Shown one piece after another: positions 1 to 9,610 of a stretch of 64,000 nucleotides of DNA (position 1 is its first letter; each line of letters opens with the position of its first letter). The stretch lies in contig CACHML010000003.1 in the NCBI GenBank assembly GCA_902580945.1, positions 1 through 64,000 on the forward strand. The letters are read 5' to 3'. Under the pieces are notes generated by a model. That model did not search any database. It saw only the letters and a list, made by a program, of their open reading frames with translations, and was not told where the DNA came from. The DNA comes from an uncultured Pelagibacteraceae bacterium. Its GTDB lineage: Bacteria > Pseudomonadota > Alphaproteobacteria > Pelagibacterales > Pelagibacteraceae. The position numbers were made by a program, and so were the translations under genes.

Positions 1-354
1 GTAAATGTTAGATACGGTCCAAGCTTTGATTATCCAATTAAATATGTTTATAGAAAGATTGAGTTACCTCTGAAAGTAATCGATAAAAAAGAAAATTTCA
101 GAAGAGTTATCGACCATAAAAAAAATAGTGGTTGGATCCATATTTCACAATTGAGGAATTCACGCTCAATAATCACCAAATCTGAAAAGATTCTATTTAA
201 AAACCCAACAAAATACTCAAAACCATTAGCTAAATTGGATGAGGGTCGTCTTTTAAAAGTTATTAAATGCGAGGAAAAATGGTGTAATATTAGGACAGGC
301 GATTACTCAGGCTGGGTTATGAAAGATGATAATATATGGGGTATCGTTAATTAA
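1..354 (+). CDS. SH3-domain protein (bacterial SH3-like), 5' end outside window
   Basis: Frame 1 is open from base 1 (VNVRYGPSFDYPIKYVY...); NVRxGPS and GW(V/I) repeats typical of bacterial SH3 domains; the listed ORF at 151 is only its C-terminal part. Confidence 0.8.
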   Translation, partial: VNVRYGPSFDYPIKYVYRKIELPLKVIDKKENFRRVIDHKKNSGWIHISQLRNSRSIITKSEKILFKNPTKYSKPLAKLDEGRLLKVIKCEEKWCNIRTGDYSGWVMKDDNIWGIVN

Positions 355-952
355 AGTCTGCAGAAAGAGCTTTGATATTTTCCTCTGAAAATTTAGTCGT
401 GTGTGAATACTCCTTGTGATCAATGCCAACTTCAATTAAATTACTTTGGTCTTTGAACTTATTTACCTGATCATCTGAAAATTGAAAATGTATAAACTGA
501 ACTGAAGATGCTTTTCCATCATCTGAAGTTCTATCAACATCCATTTCTGGAACTGCATAAATTTTTTCATCTCCAACTTTAATAAATATATTATTTTCAA
601 CACCACCTAACTTGCCAAGAAACTCAGCTCTAATGATGGGGTTGTCTATCTCAAACATCAGAGTGGCAACTAGCTCTTTACCATTGGGGATCAGAGGATT
701 ATATGCAGCAAGTTCATCTGCAACTTGTTCATCTCCACCCTTTTCGATGTAAAGCATTTCTTGTACCTGAGCTATCATTGTTTCATAACATTCAAAATAA
801 AATGTTGCATAAGGCCCTAAAAGAATTCTTCTATTTTTTTTAAACTCAACTAATTCTTTTCTCATTTGTCTTCTAACCTTTGAGTATGCATCTAAAGGAA
901 GAAGATCTTCTTTTGTAATAATTTTTTGTTCTTTTGACATTCTATAATCCAT
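347..952 (-). CDS. DUF3501 family protein
   Basis: Sequence style and position in a rubrerythrin / Fe-S oxidoreductase / DUF3501 cluster. Confidence 0.7.
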   Translation of the reverse strand: MDYRMSKEQKIITKEDLLPLDAYSKVRRQMRKELVEFKKNRRILLGPYATFYFECYETMIAQVQEMLYIEKGGDEQVADELAAYNPLIPNGKELVATLMFEIDNPIIRAEFLGKLGGVENNIFIKVGDEKIYAVPEMDVDRTSDDGKASSVQFIHFQFSDDQVNKFKDQSNLIEVGIDHKEYSHTTKFSEENIKALSADFN

Positions 953-2267
953 AACTTTTTGAGACTATCTCAATTGGATGCACAGCTTCATCACTTACGA
1001 TATTTGTATCATCAGCTAACTGCTTAATATGTTTACCAGCCAATGGACAGTCAGATGCCATATATTTATTATTTTTTCTTTTAACAGTACTTGCGGTAGT
1101 TTTGCCCACCTTGTTTGCTATATCATGAGTTTCTTTCATAATACCAAAAGTTCCTCCATGACCTGCGCATCTTTCAACAACATCTAATTTAATATTTGGA
1201 ATTAATTTAAGCATATCTCTTGCTTTATTACCCATATTTTGTGCTCTAGCATGACAAGCATTATGGACTGTTACTCCTCCATCAATTTCTTTCAAACCAT
1301 CAACTAAACCCTCTTTATTTGCAATATCCATAACATACTCATCAATATCGAGAGTGTTTTGAGAAAGTTTTTTAATTATCCCATCATTTGGCATCAATAA
1401 AGGCCATTCAAACTTTAACATCAATCCACAACTTGCTGTTAAAGTTACTACTTTATAACCTTTTTCGACATATTTGATTAATTCTCTAGAGACTAACTCT
1501 GCTTGCTTTGTAACTTGATCTAGATCTGCTTGTTCCAGATAAGGCATACCACAACAGCCCGCATAAGAGTGTTCTACTTCTACATTATTATGATGAAGTA
1601 CTTTCAAAGCTGCTTCTCCAGTTTTTTTCTTGTTAAAGTTAACAAAACATGTCGAATATATTACGACTTTTCTTTCTTTATATTTTGGTAAAATATTTTT
1701 TTTAAATTTTTGAAAATAATTTGCGAATGTTTCTTTATTATATTTTGGTAAAATAACTCTTTTGTCTATTCCAGTAAAAAATTCTAAAACTTTTCTAGCA
1801 AATTTATTTTTTACATTAGTAATCCAATTTATAAAAAAGCTAAAAAATATTCCTATTTTTGAATTTCGATCAATTTGAGTTAATTGATTAGCAGTTTTTG
1901 ATATATCTCCATTTTTTCTTTGAGCCGTTCTATATCTCAACATCAAATGTGGAAAATCTAAATCAAATTCGTGTGGTGGAACATACGGACATTTAGTCAT
2001 AAAACACATATCACATAAAGTGCAAGCATCTACAACAGGTTTAAACTTTTCACTTGAAAGATCTGATACTTCGCCACCCTCAGTTTCATCGATAAAGTCA
2101 AATAATTTTGGAAAACTATCACACAAGTTAAAACATCTTCTGCATCCATGACAGATATCAAATACTCTTCTCATTTCCTGATCAATTTTTTCAGGATTTA
2201 TAAAATCTGGATCTCTAAATTTTAATGGGTGTCTTGTAGGTGCTTGTGTGCCGCCTTCTTTGCTCAT
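942..2267 (-). CDS. Fe-S oxidoreductase, GlpC/HdrD-like (CCG domains)
   Basis: CxxCxxC-type ferredoxin motifs (CHGCRRCFNLCDS, CTLCDMCFMTKCP) and CCG motifs (AGCCGMPYLEQ, CAGHGGTFG). Confidence 0.8.
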   Translation of the reverse strand: MSKEGGTQAPTRHPLKFRDPDFINPEKIDQEMRRVFDICHGCRRCFNLCDSFPKLFDFIDETEGGEVSDLSSEKFKPVVDACTLCDMCFMTKCPYVPPHEFDLDFPHLMLRYRTAQRKNGDISKTANQLTQIDRNSKIGIFFSFFINWITNVKNKFARKVLEFFTGIDKRVILPKYNKETFANYFQKFKKNILPKYKERKVVIYSTCFVNFNKKKTGEAALKVLHHNNVEVEHSYAGCCGMPYLEQADLDQVTKQAELVSRELIKYVEKGYKVVTLTASCGLMLKFEWPLLMPNDGIIKKLSQNTLDIDEYVMDIANKEGLVDGLKEIDGGVTVHNACHARAQNMGNKARDMLKLIPNIKLDVVERCAGHGGTFGIMKETHDIANKVGKTTASTVKRKNNKYMASDCPLAGKHIKQLADDTNIVSDEAVHPIEIVSKSYGL

Positions 2268-2288
2268 AGATTTTTTATAAATGTGGTT

Positions 2289-2317
2289 TTTGTGGACGGG
2301 AGGGGTTCGTCCACAAA
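2289..2317. other. Intercistronic stem-loop between the rubrerythrin and Fe-S oxidoreductase genes
   Basis: TTTGTGGACG-GGAGGGGTT-CGTCCACAAA, perfect 10-bp stem with 9-nt loop. Confidence 0.75.
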
Positions 2318-2323
2318 TTTTTT

Positions 2324-2740
2324 TTAAGCGATGCTTTCTAAAGTCTTTTGAAATTTACCAGCGTGCGATTTTTCAGCTTTTGCTAAAGTCTCGAACCAGT
2401 CAGCTATTTCATCAAAACCTTCGTCTCTAGCTGTTTTAGCCATTCCAGGGTACATATCTGTGTACTCATGTGTTTCACCTTGAATTGCAGATTCTAGATT
2501 AGCTTTTGTTTCACCAATTGGCTTACCAGTTGCTGGATCACCTACTTCTTCTAAATATTCTAAGTGACCATGAGCATGTCCAGTTTCACCTTCTGCAGTT
2601 GATCTAAATACCGCTGCTACATCGTTAAAGCCTTCAACATCGGCTTTTTGAGCAAAATAAAGATATCTTCTATTTGCTTGGCTTTCCCCAGCAAATGCTT
2701 CTTTTAAATTTTCCTCTGTTTTACTACCTTTTAATGACAT
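2324..2740 (-). CDS. Rubrerythrin
   Basis: [26 protein letters not shown] plus [10 protein letters not shown] and AEKSHAGKF diiron motifs. Confidence 0.93.
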   Translation of the reverse strand: MSLKGSKTEENLKEAFAGESQANRRYLYFAQKADVEGFNDVAAVFRSTAEGETGHAHGHLEYLEEVGDPATGKPIGETKANLESAIQGETHEYTDMYPGMAKTARDEGFDEIADWFETLAKAEKSHAGKFQKTLESIA

Positions 2741-2854
2741 ATTTACTCCTACTATTAATAATGATTCTAAAGTGGTTTATATATAGAGGAATTATAATAT
2801 GTCAACAGTTTAGAATAAATATAATATATTATTTAAACTATTGATATTATTGAG

Positions 2855-3283
2855 TTATTTTTGAGATTGATTATCACTCACAATTTTAGCAATAACTTCT
2901 ACTGATCTAATTTTTTTCCCAGGGATTGTTCTTTTAATATTAACTTCATCAACATCATCTTGATGAATATCAATCAATTTATTTTCTTCCTCGTCAAAGA
3001 AATGGTGATGATGAGTTACATTTGTGTCGTAATAACTTTGTGAAGCATTTAGTGGAATCTCTTTTAAATAACCCTTCTTCATAAATGCGTGAACAGTATT
3101 GTAAACAGTTGCTAAAGAAACCTTAATATTTGCTTGATTTTCAATGATTTTAACCAATTCTTTAATTGTAAAATGAAAGGTTTTATCTGCATCAAATAAT
3201 ACCTCACAAATTTTTATTCTTTGTTTTGTAGGTCGAAGTCCTGATTTTCTCAGTTTATCTATATATTGCTCAGCGTAAGCCAT
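2855..3283 (-). CDS. irr: Fur-family regulator, Irr-like
   Basis: Fur fold (GLRPTKQRIKICEVLF, ATVYNTVHAFMKKG), HHHHFF motif; adjacent to fabA and rubrerythrin. Confidence 0.75.
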   Translation of the reverse strand: MAYAEQYIDKLRKSGLRPTKQRIKICEVLFDADKTFHFTIKELVKIIENQANIKVSLATVYNTVHAFMKKGYLKEIPLNASQSYYDTNVTHHHHFFDEEENKLIDIHQDDVDEVNIKRTIPGKKIRSVEVIAKIVSDNQSQK

Positions 3284-3296
3284 TACTAATTATAAT

Positions 3297-3310
3297 TATT
3301 CTAAAGAATA
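3297..3310. promoter_or_regulatory. 14-bp inverted repeat TATTCT-AA-AGAATA, candidate Fur/Irr operator
   Basis: Perfect palindrome arms in the irr/fabA divergent intergenic gap. Confidence 0.45.
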
Positions 3311-3355
3311 TCTATATTATAATGTTGGTAAATCAAGTAATAAGATTACAAATTT

Positions 3356-3856
3356 ATGAAAAAAAATTCCTTTAATTATGACGAATTAATAGATTGTGCA
3401 AATGGTGAGCTTTTTGGCCCTGGTAACGCAAAATTACCATCTCCTCCAATGCTTATGTTTGACAGAATTACTGAAATTGATGAAAATAAGGGCGCTTTTG
3501 GCAAAGGATTAATGAAGGCTGAACTTGATATTAAAGATGATTTATGGTTTTTTGATTGTCACTTTAAAGAAGATCCAGTAATGCCAGGATGTTTAGGTCT
3601 AGATGCAATGTGGCAGTTGGTTGGATTTTACTTAGGTTGGCTTGGAAACCCAGGAAGAGGAAGAGCTTTAGGGGTAAGCACAGTAAAATTTACTGGAGAA
3701 GTTTTGAAGAATGTCAAAATGGCAACATACATAATTGATATGAAAAGAATATTAATTAAAGGCGAAACAACTGTGGGCTTAGCAAATGGAATTCTTATGG
3801 CAGATAATAAAAAAATTTACTCGGCTGATGGTCTAAAAGTAGGATTATTTAAATAA
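3356..3856 (+). CDS. fabA: 3-hydroxydecanoyl-ACP dehydratase/isomerase
   Basis: [40 protein letters not shown]. Confidence 0.95.
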   Translation: MKKNSFNYDELIDCANGELFGPGNAKLPSPPMLMFDRITEIDENKGAFGKGLMKAELDIKDDLWFFDCHFKEDPVMPGCLGLDAMWQLVGFYLGWLGNPGRGRALGVSTVKFTGEVLKNVKMATYIIDMKRILIKGETTVGLANGILMADNKKIYSADGLKVGLFK

Positions 3857-5067
3857 TGAGAAGAGTAGTAATTACAGGTTTAGGAATTGTTTCCTGTTTA
3901 GGTAATAATCAAGAAGAAGTTCATCAATCTTTATTAAATTCTAAGTCAGGTATTTCTTTTTCAGAGGAATATAAAGAACATAATTTAAAAAGTCATATTC
4001 ATGGAAAGCCAAATATAAAACTTGAAGATCATATAGATAGAAAAACCATTAGATTTATGGGTTCAGGATCAGCCTACAATTATATTGCCATGAAAGAAGC
4101 GATAGAAGACTCTGGATTGGAAGAAAGTGAAGTAAGTAATTTTAAAACAGGAATTGTTATGGGTTCAGGTGGACCTTCAATTGAAAATGTTATTTTAGCA
4201 GCAGATAAAACTAGAGCTAAGACTCCAAAATTAATGGGACCATTTATAGTTCCAAGAACAATGGCAAGCACTGCATCTGCAACACTTGCTGTACCTTTTA
4301 AAATTAAAGGTACTAACTATACGATGAGTTCTGCTTGTGCAACAAGTGGTCACTGTATTGGAAATTCAATGGAATTAATTCAAATGGGTAAACAAGATAT
4401 TGTATTTGCAGGTGGTAGTGAGGAAATACATTGGGCAATGACAGCTATGTTTGATGCAATGACTGCACTATCTTCAAAATATAATGATACGCCTGAAAAA
4501 GCCTCAAGAGCTTACGATAAAACTAGAGATGGTTTTGTAATTGCAGGAGGTGCAGGGGTGCTTGTTCTCGAAGAGTACGAACATGCAAAAGCGAGAGGAG
4601 CTAAAATATATGCAGAATTAACTGGTTATGGAGCAACTTCAGATGGATATGATATGGTAGCGCCTTCTGGTGAAGGTGCAGTAAGATGTATGCAAATGGC
4701 AATGGCAACTTCAAAAAATAAAGTAGATTATATAAATACTCATGGAACTTCTACTCCAGTTGGAGATATTACTGAATTGAATGCTGTTAAAGAAGCTTTT
4801 GGAAATGAAATTCCAAAGATTAGCTCAACCAAATCTTTGTCGGGTCATCCATTAGGAGCGGCTTCCGTTCACGAAGCTATATATTGTTTAATTATGATGA
4901 AAAACAATTTTATTACTGGATCAGCCAACATCAGTGAAATGGATGAAGAGGCTCAAAAGTTTCCAATCGTTGCTAAAACAGAAACAGAAGCAACTTTAAA
5001 TACGGTTATGTCTAATAGTTTTGGTTTTGGTGGAACAAATGCAACATTAATTTTTGAGAAAGTTTAA
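3856..5067 (+). CDS. fabB: Beta-ketoacyl-ACP synthase I
   Basis: [30 protein letters not shown] active-site Cys, [10 protein letters not shown]. Confidence 0.95.
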   Translation: MRRVVITGLGIVSCLGNNQEEVHQSLLNSKSGISFSEEYKEHNLKSHIHGKPNIKLEDHIDRKTIRFMGSGSAYNYIAMKEAIEDSGLEESEVSNFKTGIVMGSGGPSIENVILAADKTRAKTPKLMGPFIVPRTMASTASATLAVPFKIKGTNYTMSSACATSGHCIGNSMELIQMGKQDIVFAGGSEEIHWAMTAMFDAMTALSSKYNDTPEKASRAYDKTRDGFVIAGGAGVLVLEEYEHAKARGAKIYAELTGYGATSDGYDMVAPSGEGAVRCMQMAMATSKNKVDYINTHGTSTPVGDITELNAVKEAFGNEIPKISSTKSLSGHPLGAASVHEAIYCLIMMKNNFITGSANISEMDEEAQKFPIVAKTETEATLNTVMSNSFGFGGTNATLIFEKV

Positions 5068-5070
5068 TTC

Positions 5071-5856
5071 ATGTCTTTAATGAAAGGAAAAAAAGGACTA
5101 ATAATGGGTGTTGCCAACGAAAGATCCATTGCGTGGGGTATTTCGCAAAAACTTGCTGAGGCAGGTGCAGAATTAGCTTTTACTTATTTGGGTGATGCTC
5201 TTAAAAAAAGAGTGGTACCTTTAGCAGAAAAACTCAATTCAAATGTTACTTTTAGCTGCGATGTTGAAAAAAAAGAAGATGTAATAAAATTATTTGAGGA
5301 TGTTAAGTCTCAATGGGGCGAGATAGACTTTGTAGTTCACGCAATTGCTTTTTCTGATAAATCTGAACTTTCAGGAGAATATCTAAATACCACAAGAGAA
5401 AATTTTTTAAGAAGTATGCTGATTTCGTGCTTTTCATTTACTGAAGTTGCAAAAGAAGCTTCAAAAGTCATGAAAAATGGTGGTAGCATGATTACACTTA
5501 GCTATGAGGCTAATAAAGCAATCCCTAATTACAATGTAATGGGTGTTTGTAAGGCAGCATTAGAATCTAGTGTTAAGTACTTAGCTAGAGATTTAGGAGC
5601 TAAAGGAATACGGGTGAATGCAATAAGTGCAGGGCCAATAAAGACATTGGCTGCTTCAGCCATTGGAGATGCAAAATTTTTATATAAATGGAATGCTGAT
5701 CACTCTTTTTTAAAAAGGAATGTAGATAATATCGATGTTGGAAACTCAGCATTATATCTTTTAAGCGATATGGCAGGTGGTGTTACAGGTGAAATTCACT
5801 ATGTTGATGCTGGTTACAATAAAGTAGGTATGCCAGATCCAAAAAATATATCTTAA
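5071..5856 (+). CDS. fabI: Enoyl-ACP reductase (NADH)
   Basis: GLIMGVANERSIAWGI, GIRVNAISAGPIKTLAASAIGD. Confidence 0.95.
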   Translation: MSLMKGKKGLIMGVANERSIAWGISQKLAEAGAELAFTYLGDALKKRVVPLAEKLNSNVTFSCDVEKKEDVIKLFEDVKSQWGEIDFVVHAIAFSDKSELSGEYLNTTRENFLRSMLISCFSFTEVAKEASKVMKNGGSMITLSYEANKAIPNYNVMGVCKAALESSVKYLARDLGAKGIRVNAISAGPIKTLAASAIGDAKFLYKWNADHSFLKRNVDNIDVGNSALYLLSDMAGGVTGEIHYVDAGYNKVGMPDPKNIS

Positions 5857-5868
5857 AATTTTATAATT

Positions 5869-6018
5869 ATGTTAATTTTAGTTTGGTTTGTAGTTTGTAT
5901 AATATTTATTTTTGTTCAATTAATTCTAGAGGGTTCTGGTCATGCACTAGAAGTTTTTGCCCTATTGACTGCAATAGCTTTATTCTTGATAAATAAGCTT
6001 GGGAAAAAAAATAAATAA
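5869..6018 (+). CDS. Small membrane protein (49 aa)
   Basis: ATG-TAA ORF MLILVWFVVCIIFIFVQLILEGSGHALEVFALLTAIALFLINKLGKKNK between fabI and msrB; two hydrophobic segments; not in the supplied track. Confidence 0.5.
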   Translation: MLILVWFVVCIIFIFVQLILEGSGHALEVFALLTAIALFLINKLGKKNK

Positions 6019-6034
6019 CTAATAAATAATTGTT

Positions 6035-6526
6035 GTGAGAAGAAAGTTTTTGAAAATTACTGGGGCTTCCATATTAAGTTTCATATTTTATCCGTTAACA
6101 TCTTTAGCAAATAACATAGTTGGTTTTAAAAAAAAATTAAAGAAAGATGAGAGTGAATACAATATAATTAATCCTGATCTTACAAATGAGCAAAAAATAA
6201 TAATGTTTGAAGAGGGTACTGAACGTGCAGGTACTAGTGAATTAAATTATGAGAAAAGAAAAGGATCTTATCATTGTGCTAATTGTGGTGTGAAACTATT
6301 TGAGTCCACTGCAAAATTTGATAGTGGAACTGGGTGGCCATCATTCACTGAGGCAATACCAGGCGCGTTTGTAACAAAAACTGATTATTCTTTTGGCATG
6401 AAGAGGACTGAATATAGCTGTGCAAATTGTGGCGCTCATCACGGCCATGTATTCAATGATGGTCCAGATGGTGGAAAAAGATATTGTAGCAATGGTCTTT
6501 GCTTGCTTTTTATCCCAGAAAGTTAG
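6035..6526 (+). CDS. msrB: Peptide-methionine (R)-S-oxide reductase, probably Tat-exported
   Basis: CANCGVKLFES...GTGWPSF...CANCGAHHGHVFNDGP...RYCSNG; GTG start; N-terminal RRKFLK plus hydrophobic stretch. Confidence 0.9.
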   Translation: MRRKFLKITGASILSFIFYPLTSLANNIVGFKKKLKKDESEYNIINPDLTNEQKIIMFEEGTERAGTSELNYEKRKGSYHCANCGVKLFESTAKFDSGTGWPSFTEAIPGAFVTKTDYSFGMKRTEYSCANCGAHHGHVFNDGPDGGKRYCSNGLCLLFIPES

Positions 6527-6529
6527 TAA

Positions 6530-6910
6530 TTATATTTTTCTAATATAACCAACATTAGTAGTCTTAAAATGCTTGAAAGGGATATTTGTATCTTTTATTG
6601 CCTTGATAGTCTCTTCCGTAATATTTCCATAGACCTCTATTTCGAATCTATCCGCAATTTTGTTGTGCTTTTCAACATAAGCTTGGACTGGGGCATTATT
6701 AAGATGATGCAGCATAGCTTCACTATTTCGATAAACTTCACTCCAAGTAAATTCTAAAGGATCAGTTGGATCTTGATCGAAAGTATGAATAAGCATGTCT
6801 GGCTCTGATGCATTAACAGCCTCATCAGCTTCTTTTGCTATCCTGAGATACTCTTCAACCTTACCCTCTTTAACGCGTATTCTTGCAATTAAAATAAATG
6901 GGTTGGACAT
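6530..6910 (-). CDS. Antibiotic biosynthesis monooxygenase (ABM) domain protein
   Basis: IARIRVKEGKVEEYLRIAKEADEAVNASEPDMLIHTF...EVYRNSEAMLHHL. Confidence 0.8.
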   Translation of the reverse strand: MSNPFILIARIRVKEGKVEEYLRIAKEADEAVNASEPDMLIHTFDQDPTDPLEFTWSEVYRNSEAMLHHLNNAPVQAYVEKHNKIADRFEIEVYGNITEETIKAIKDTNIPFKHFKTTNVGYIRKI

Positions 6911-6914
6911 TTAT

Positions 6915-8987
6915 CTAAATAGCGGCCTGCTTAATAGATAGTTTTACTTTTCCTCTATCAAATCCGATAACTTTTACTTTAACCTCGTCACCTTCTTTGA
7001 CAATATCTGTTACTTTAGCAACTCTCTTATCTGCAAGTTCAGAAATGTGAACAAGTCCGTCTTGTTTTCCTAAGAAATTAACAAAAGCACCAAATTCCAT
7101 AATTTTCATAACTTTACCGTTATAAATCTTATTTAATTCAGCTTTAGCGGTAATATCTTTAATCATTTGCATCGCCACATTTCTAGACTCTTCATCTGGT
7201 GCTGCTACTGTTACTTCACCCTCATCGTTAACATCGACTTTTGCTCCAGATTTTTCAACTATTTCTCTTATTGTTGCACCACCCTTACCAATTACTGCTG
7301 CGATATCTTTTTTATCAACTGTAATTTTTTCCATTTTTGGTGTGTGTTTACCAACATTATCTCTTGATTTAGAAAGAGCTTTATTCATTTCACCTAAGAT
7401 ATGAATTCTCCCATCTTTAGCTTGATTTAAAGCCTGCTCCATAATCTCAAATGTAATTCCAGTTATCTTAATATCCATCTGCAAAGATGTGATGCCATCT
7501 TTAGTTCCAGCAACTTTGAAATCCATGTCTCCTAGATGGTCTTCATCGCCAAGAATATCTGATAAGACCGTAAAATCATCGCCTTCTTTAATTAAACCCA
7601 TTGCAATTCCAGCCACAGGTTCTTTGATAGGAACTCCTGCATCCATAAGAGCAAGTGAAGTTCCACAAACAGTTGCCATTGAAGATGAACCATTAGACTC
7701 GGTTATTTCTGACACAATTCTAAACGTATATGGGAAACTTTCTTTTGGTGGAAGTGATGAGTTAATCGCTCTCCATGCCAACTTACCATGACCAATCTCT
7801 CTTCTGCCTGTTCCAATTCTACCAGTTTCACCTACTGAAAATGGTGGAAAATTATAGTGCAACATAAATCTTTCTTTTTGAAGACCATCTAAACTTTCAA
7901 TTCTTTGTTCATCATCCGATGTTCCAAGTGTAGTTGTGACAATAGCTTGTGTTTCACCTCTAGTAAATAAAGCAGAGCCATGAACTCTAGGTAATATTCC
8001 CACTTCACACATGATTGGTCTTACATCTGCAAGACCTCGTCCATCAATACGATTTTTATTTTTTAGAATATCTGTTCTTACAATCGATTTCTCTAAGTTC
8101 TTAAGTTGGGAATTTACATCTAGATCGGTATAGTTCTCATTTTCATCATAAAGCTTTTTAGCTTTTTCAGTTATTTCAGAAATTTGATTTGATCTATCCT
8201 GTTTATCTCTAGTAGAGAATGCTTTTTTAAGATCCTCAGTAAATTCTTCTTCTAATTTCTTTTTTATCTCAGAAAGATCTTTTTTCTCGACTATCCATTC
8301 AGGTTTTCTACATTCTTTTGCAAGATCTTCAATTATTTCTATTACAGGGACGAAACCTTCATGTCCAAATTTTACAGCATTTAACATTTCTTCCTCTGTT
8401 AAACCATTTGCTTCCGACTCAACCATTAAAACAGCGTCTTTGGTTCCTGCTACTACTAAATCTAATTTTGACTCCTCTAATTCCTTTTTTGATGGGTTAA
8501 GTACATACTTTCCTTTAATAAAGCCAACTCTTGAGGCTCCTACAGGTCCCATGAAAGGCATTCCAGATATAGCTAAAGCTGCTGATGATGCTATGATAGA
8601 CAAGATATCAGGTTCATTCTCCTTATCATAAGATATTACAGTTGGTAATAATTGTACTTCGTTTTTAAATTCGTCAGGAAATAAAGGTCTAATTGGTCTA
8701 TCTATTAATCTTGAGATTAGTGTTTCACTTTCAGTTGGCCTTGCCTCTCTTTTGAAATAACCACCTGGTATCTTACCAGCTGCATAATATTTTTCTTGGT
8801 AATTTACAGATAATGGGAAGTAATCCATATCAGGGTTTACTTTTTTTGCTCCAACGACTGTCGCTAAAACAACTGTCTCTCCACATTGAGCTATAATTGC
8901 TCCGTCTGCCTGTCTTGCTATTTTTCCAGTTTCTAAACTTATTTTTTTCCCGCTTATTTCAATTTCTTTTTTTACTACTTTAAACAT
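6915..8987 (-). CDS. pnp: Polyribonucleotide nucleotidyltransferase
   Basis: RNase PH domains, KH ([12 protein letters not shown]) and S1 domains. Confidence 0.98.
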   Translation of the reverse strand: MFKVVKKEIEISGKKISLETGKIARQADGAIIAQCGETVVLATVVGAKKVNPDMDYFPLSVNYQEKYYAAGKIPGGYFKREARPTESETLISRLIDRPIRPLFPDEFKNEVQLLPTVISYDKENEPDILSIIASSAALAISGMPFMGPVGASRVGFIKGKYVLNPSKKELEESKLDLVVAGTKDAVLMVESEANGLTEEEMLNAVKFGHEGFVPVIEIIEDLAKECRKPEWIVEKKDLSEIKKKLEEEFTEDLKKAFSTRDKQDRSNQISEITEKAKKLYDENENYTDLDVNSQLKNLEKSIVRTDILKNKNRIDGRGLADVRPIMCEVGILPRVHGSALFTRGETQAIVTTTLGTSDDEQRIESLDGLQKERFMLHYNFPPFSVGETGRIGTGRREIGHGKLAWRAINSSLPPKESFPYTFRIVSEITESNGSSSMATVCGTSLALMDAGVPIKEPVAGIAMGLIKEGDDFTVLSDILGDEDHLGDMDFKVAGTKDGITSLQMDIKITGITFEIMEQALNQAKDGRIHILGEMNKALSKSRDNVGKHTPKMEKITVDKKDIAAVIGKGGATIREIVEKSGAKVDVNDEGEVTVAAPDEESRNVAMQMIKDITAKAELNKIYNGKVMKIMEFGAFVNFLGKQDGLVHISELADKRVAKVTDIVKEGDEVKVKVIGFDRGKVKLSIKQAAI

Positions 8988-9236
8988 TTACTTCCTTAGA
9001 TTTAATTTTGTTAATACTGATTTATAAGACTCCATATTATTTTTCTTTAAATAATCTAATAACTTTTTTCTTCTATTTACTGCTCTCAAAAGACCAACAG
9101 ATGAATGTTTATCTTTTTTGAATTGCTTGATATGTTTAGACAGACTCTCAATTTTATCCGTTAATAGAGCAATCTGCACCTCAGATGATCCAGTATCCTT
9201 CTCATGGATTTGAAGTTCTTTTACTTTTTCTTTCAT
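8988..9236 (-). CDS. rpsO: 30S ribosomal protein S15
   Basis: HEKDTGSSEVQIALLTDKI...HSSVGLLRAVNRRKKLLDYLK. Confidence 0.97.
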   Translation of the reverse strand: MKEKVKELQIHEKDTGSSEVQIALLTDKIESLSKHIKQFKKDKHSSVGLLRAVNRRKKLLDYLKKNNMESYKSVLTKLNLRK

Positions 9237-9244
9237 TGTTTTCC

Positions 9245-9610
9245 TTACTTATTTGTTTGTTTAATTAAATTTTCTATTTTTTCTGCATAATCAAAAGAAT
9301 CATCTTTAATAAAGAAAAGTTTTGGTAAAAACTTCATAATTATTTTTTTTGATAATACTTTTCTAATCATAAAAGATGATATTTTCAATTTCTCTATAAT
9401 ATCATCTGTATTTTTACCTCCTAAAGGCATAACAAATATTTTTGCAGTTTTTAAATCTGGTGACATTCTTACCTCTGTTACAGTTATTTCTTTTGTTGAT
9501 AAATCTATTATTTTAGCCTCATCTCTTATAAAAATCATGCCTAAAGCTTTTTTTATCATTTCTCCAACTCTTAATTGTCGTTGTGTAATGGGCTTGCCTA
9601 GGTGTTTCAT
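9245..9610 (-). CDS. rbfA: Ribosome-binding factor A
   Basis: Sequence pattern (RQLRVGEMIKKAL, VTEVRMSPDLKTAKIFV) and position between infB and rpsO. Confidence 0.9.
   Translation of the reverse strand: MKHLGKPITQRQLRVGEMIKKALGMIFIRDEAKIIDLSTKEITVTEVRMSPDLKTAKIFVMPLGGKNTDDIIEKLKISSFMIRKVLSKKIIMKFLPKLFFIKDDSFDYAEKIENLIKQTNK

Noticed and set aside
1675-1755. Short direct repeat TATATTTTGGTAAAATA twice in the Fe-S oxidoreductase gene
   Set aside because: Explained by two coincidental ILPKY-coding segments in AT-rich sequence
7489-7791. Plus-strand ORF of 100 aa inside pnp
   Set aside because: Antisense to a highly conserved gene, low-complexity Ser/Pro translation, no recognisable domain
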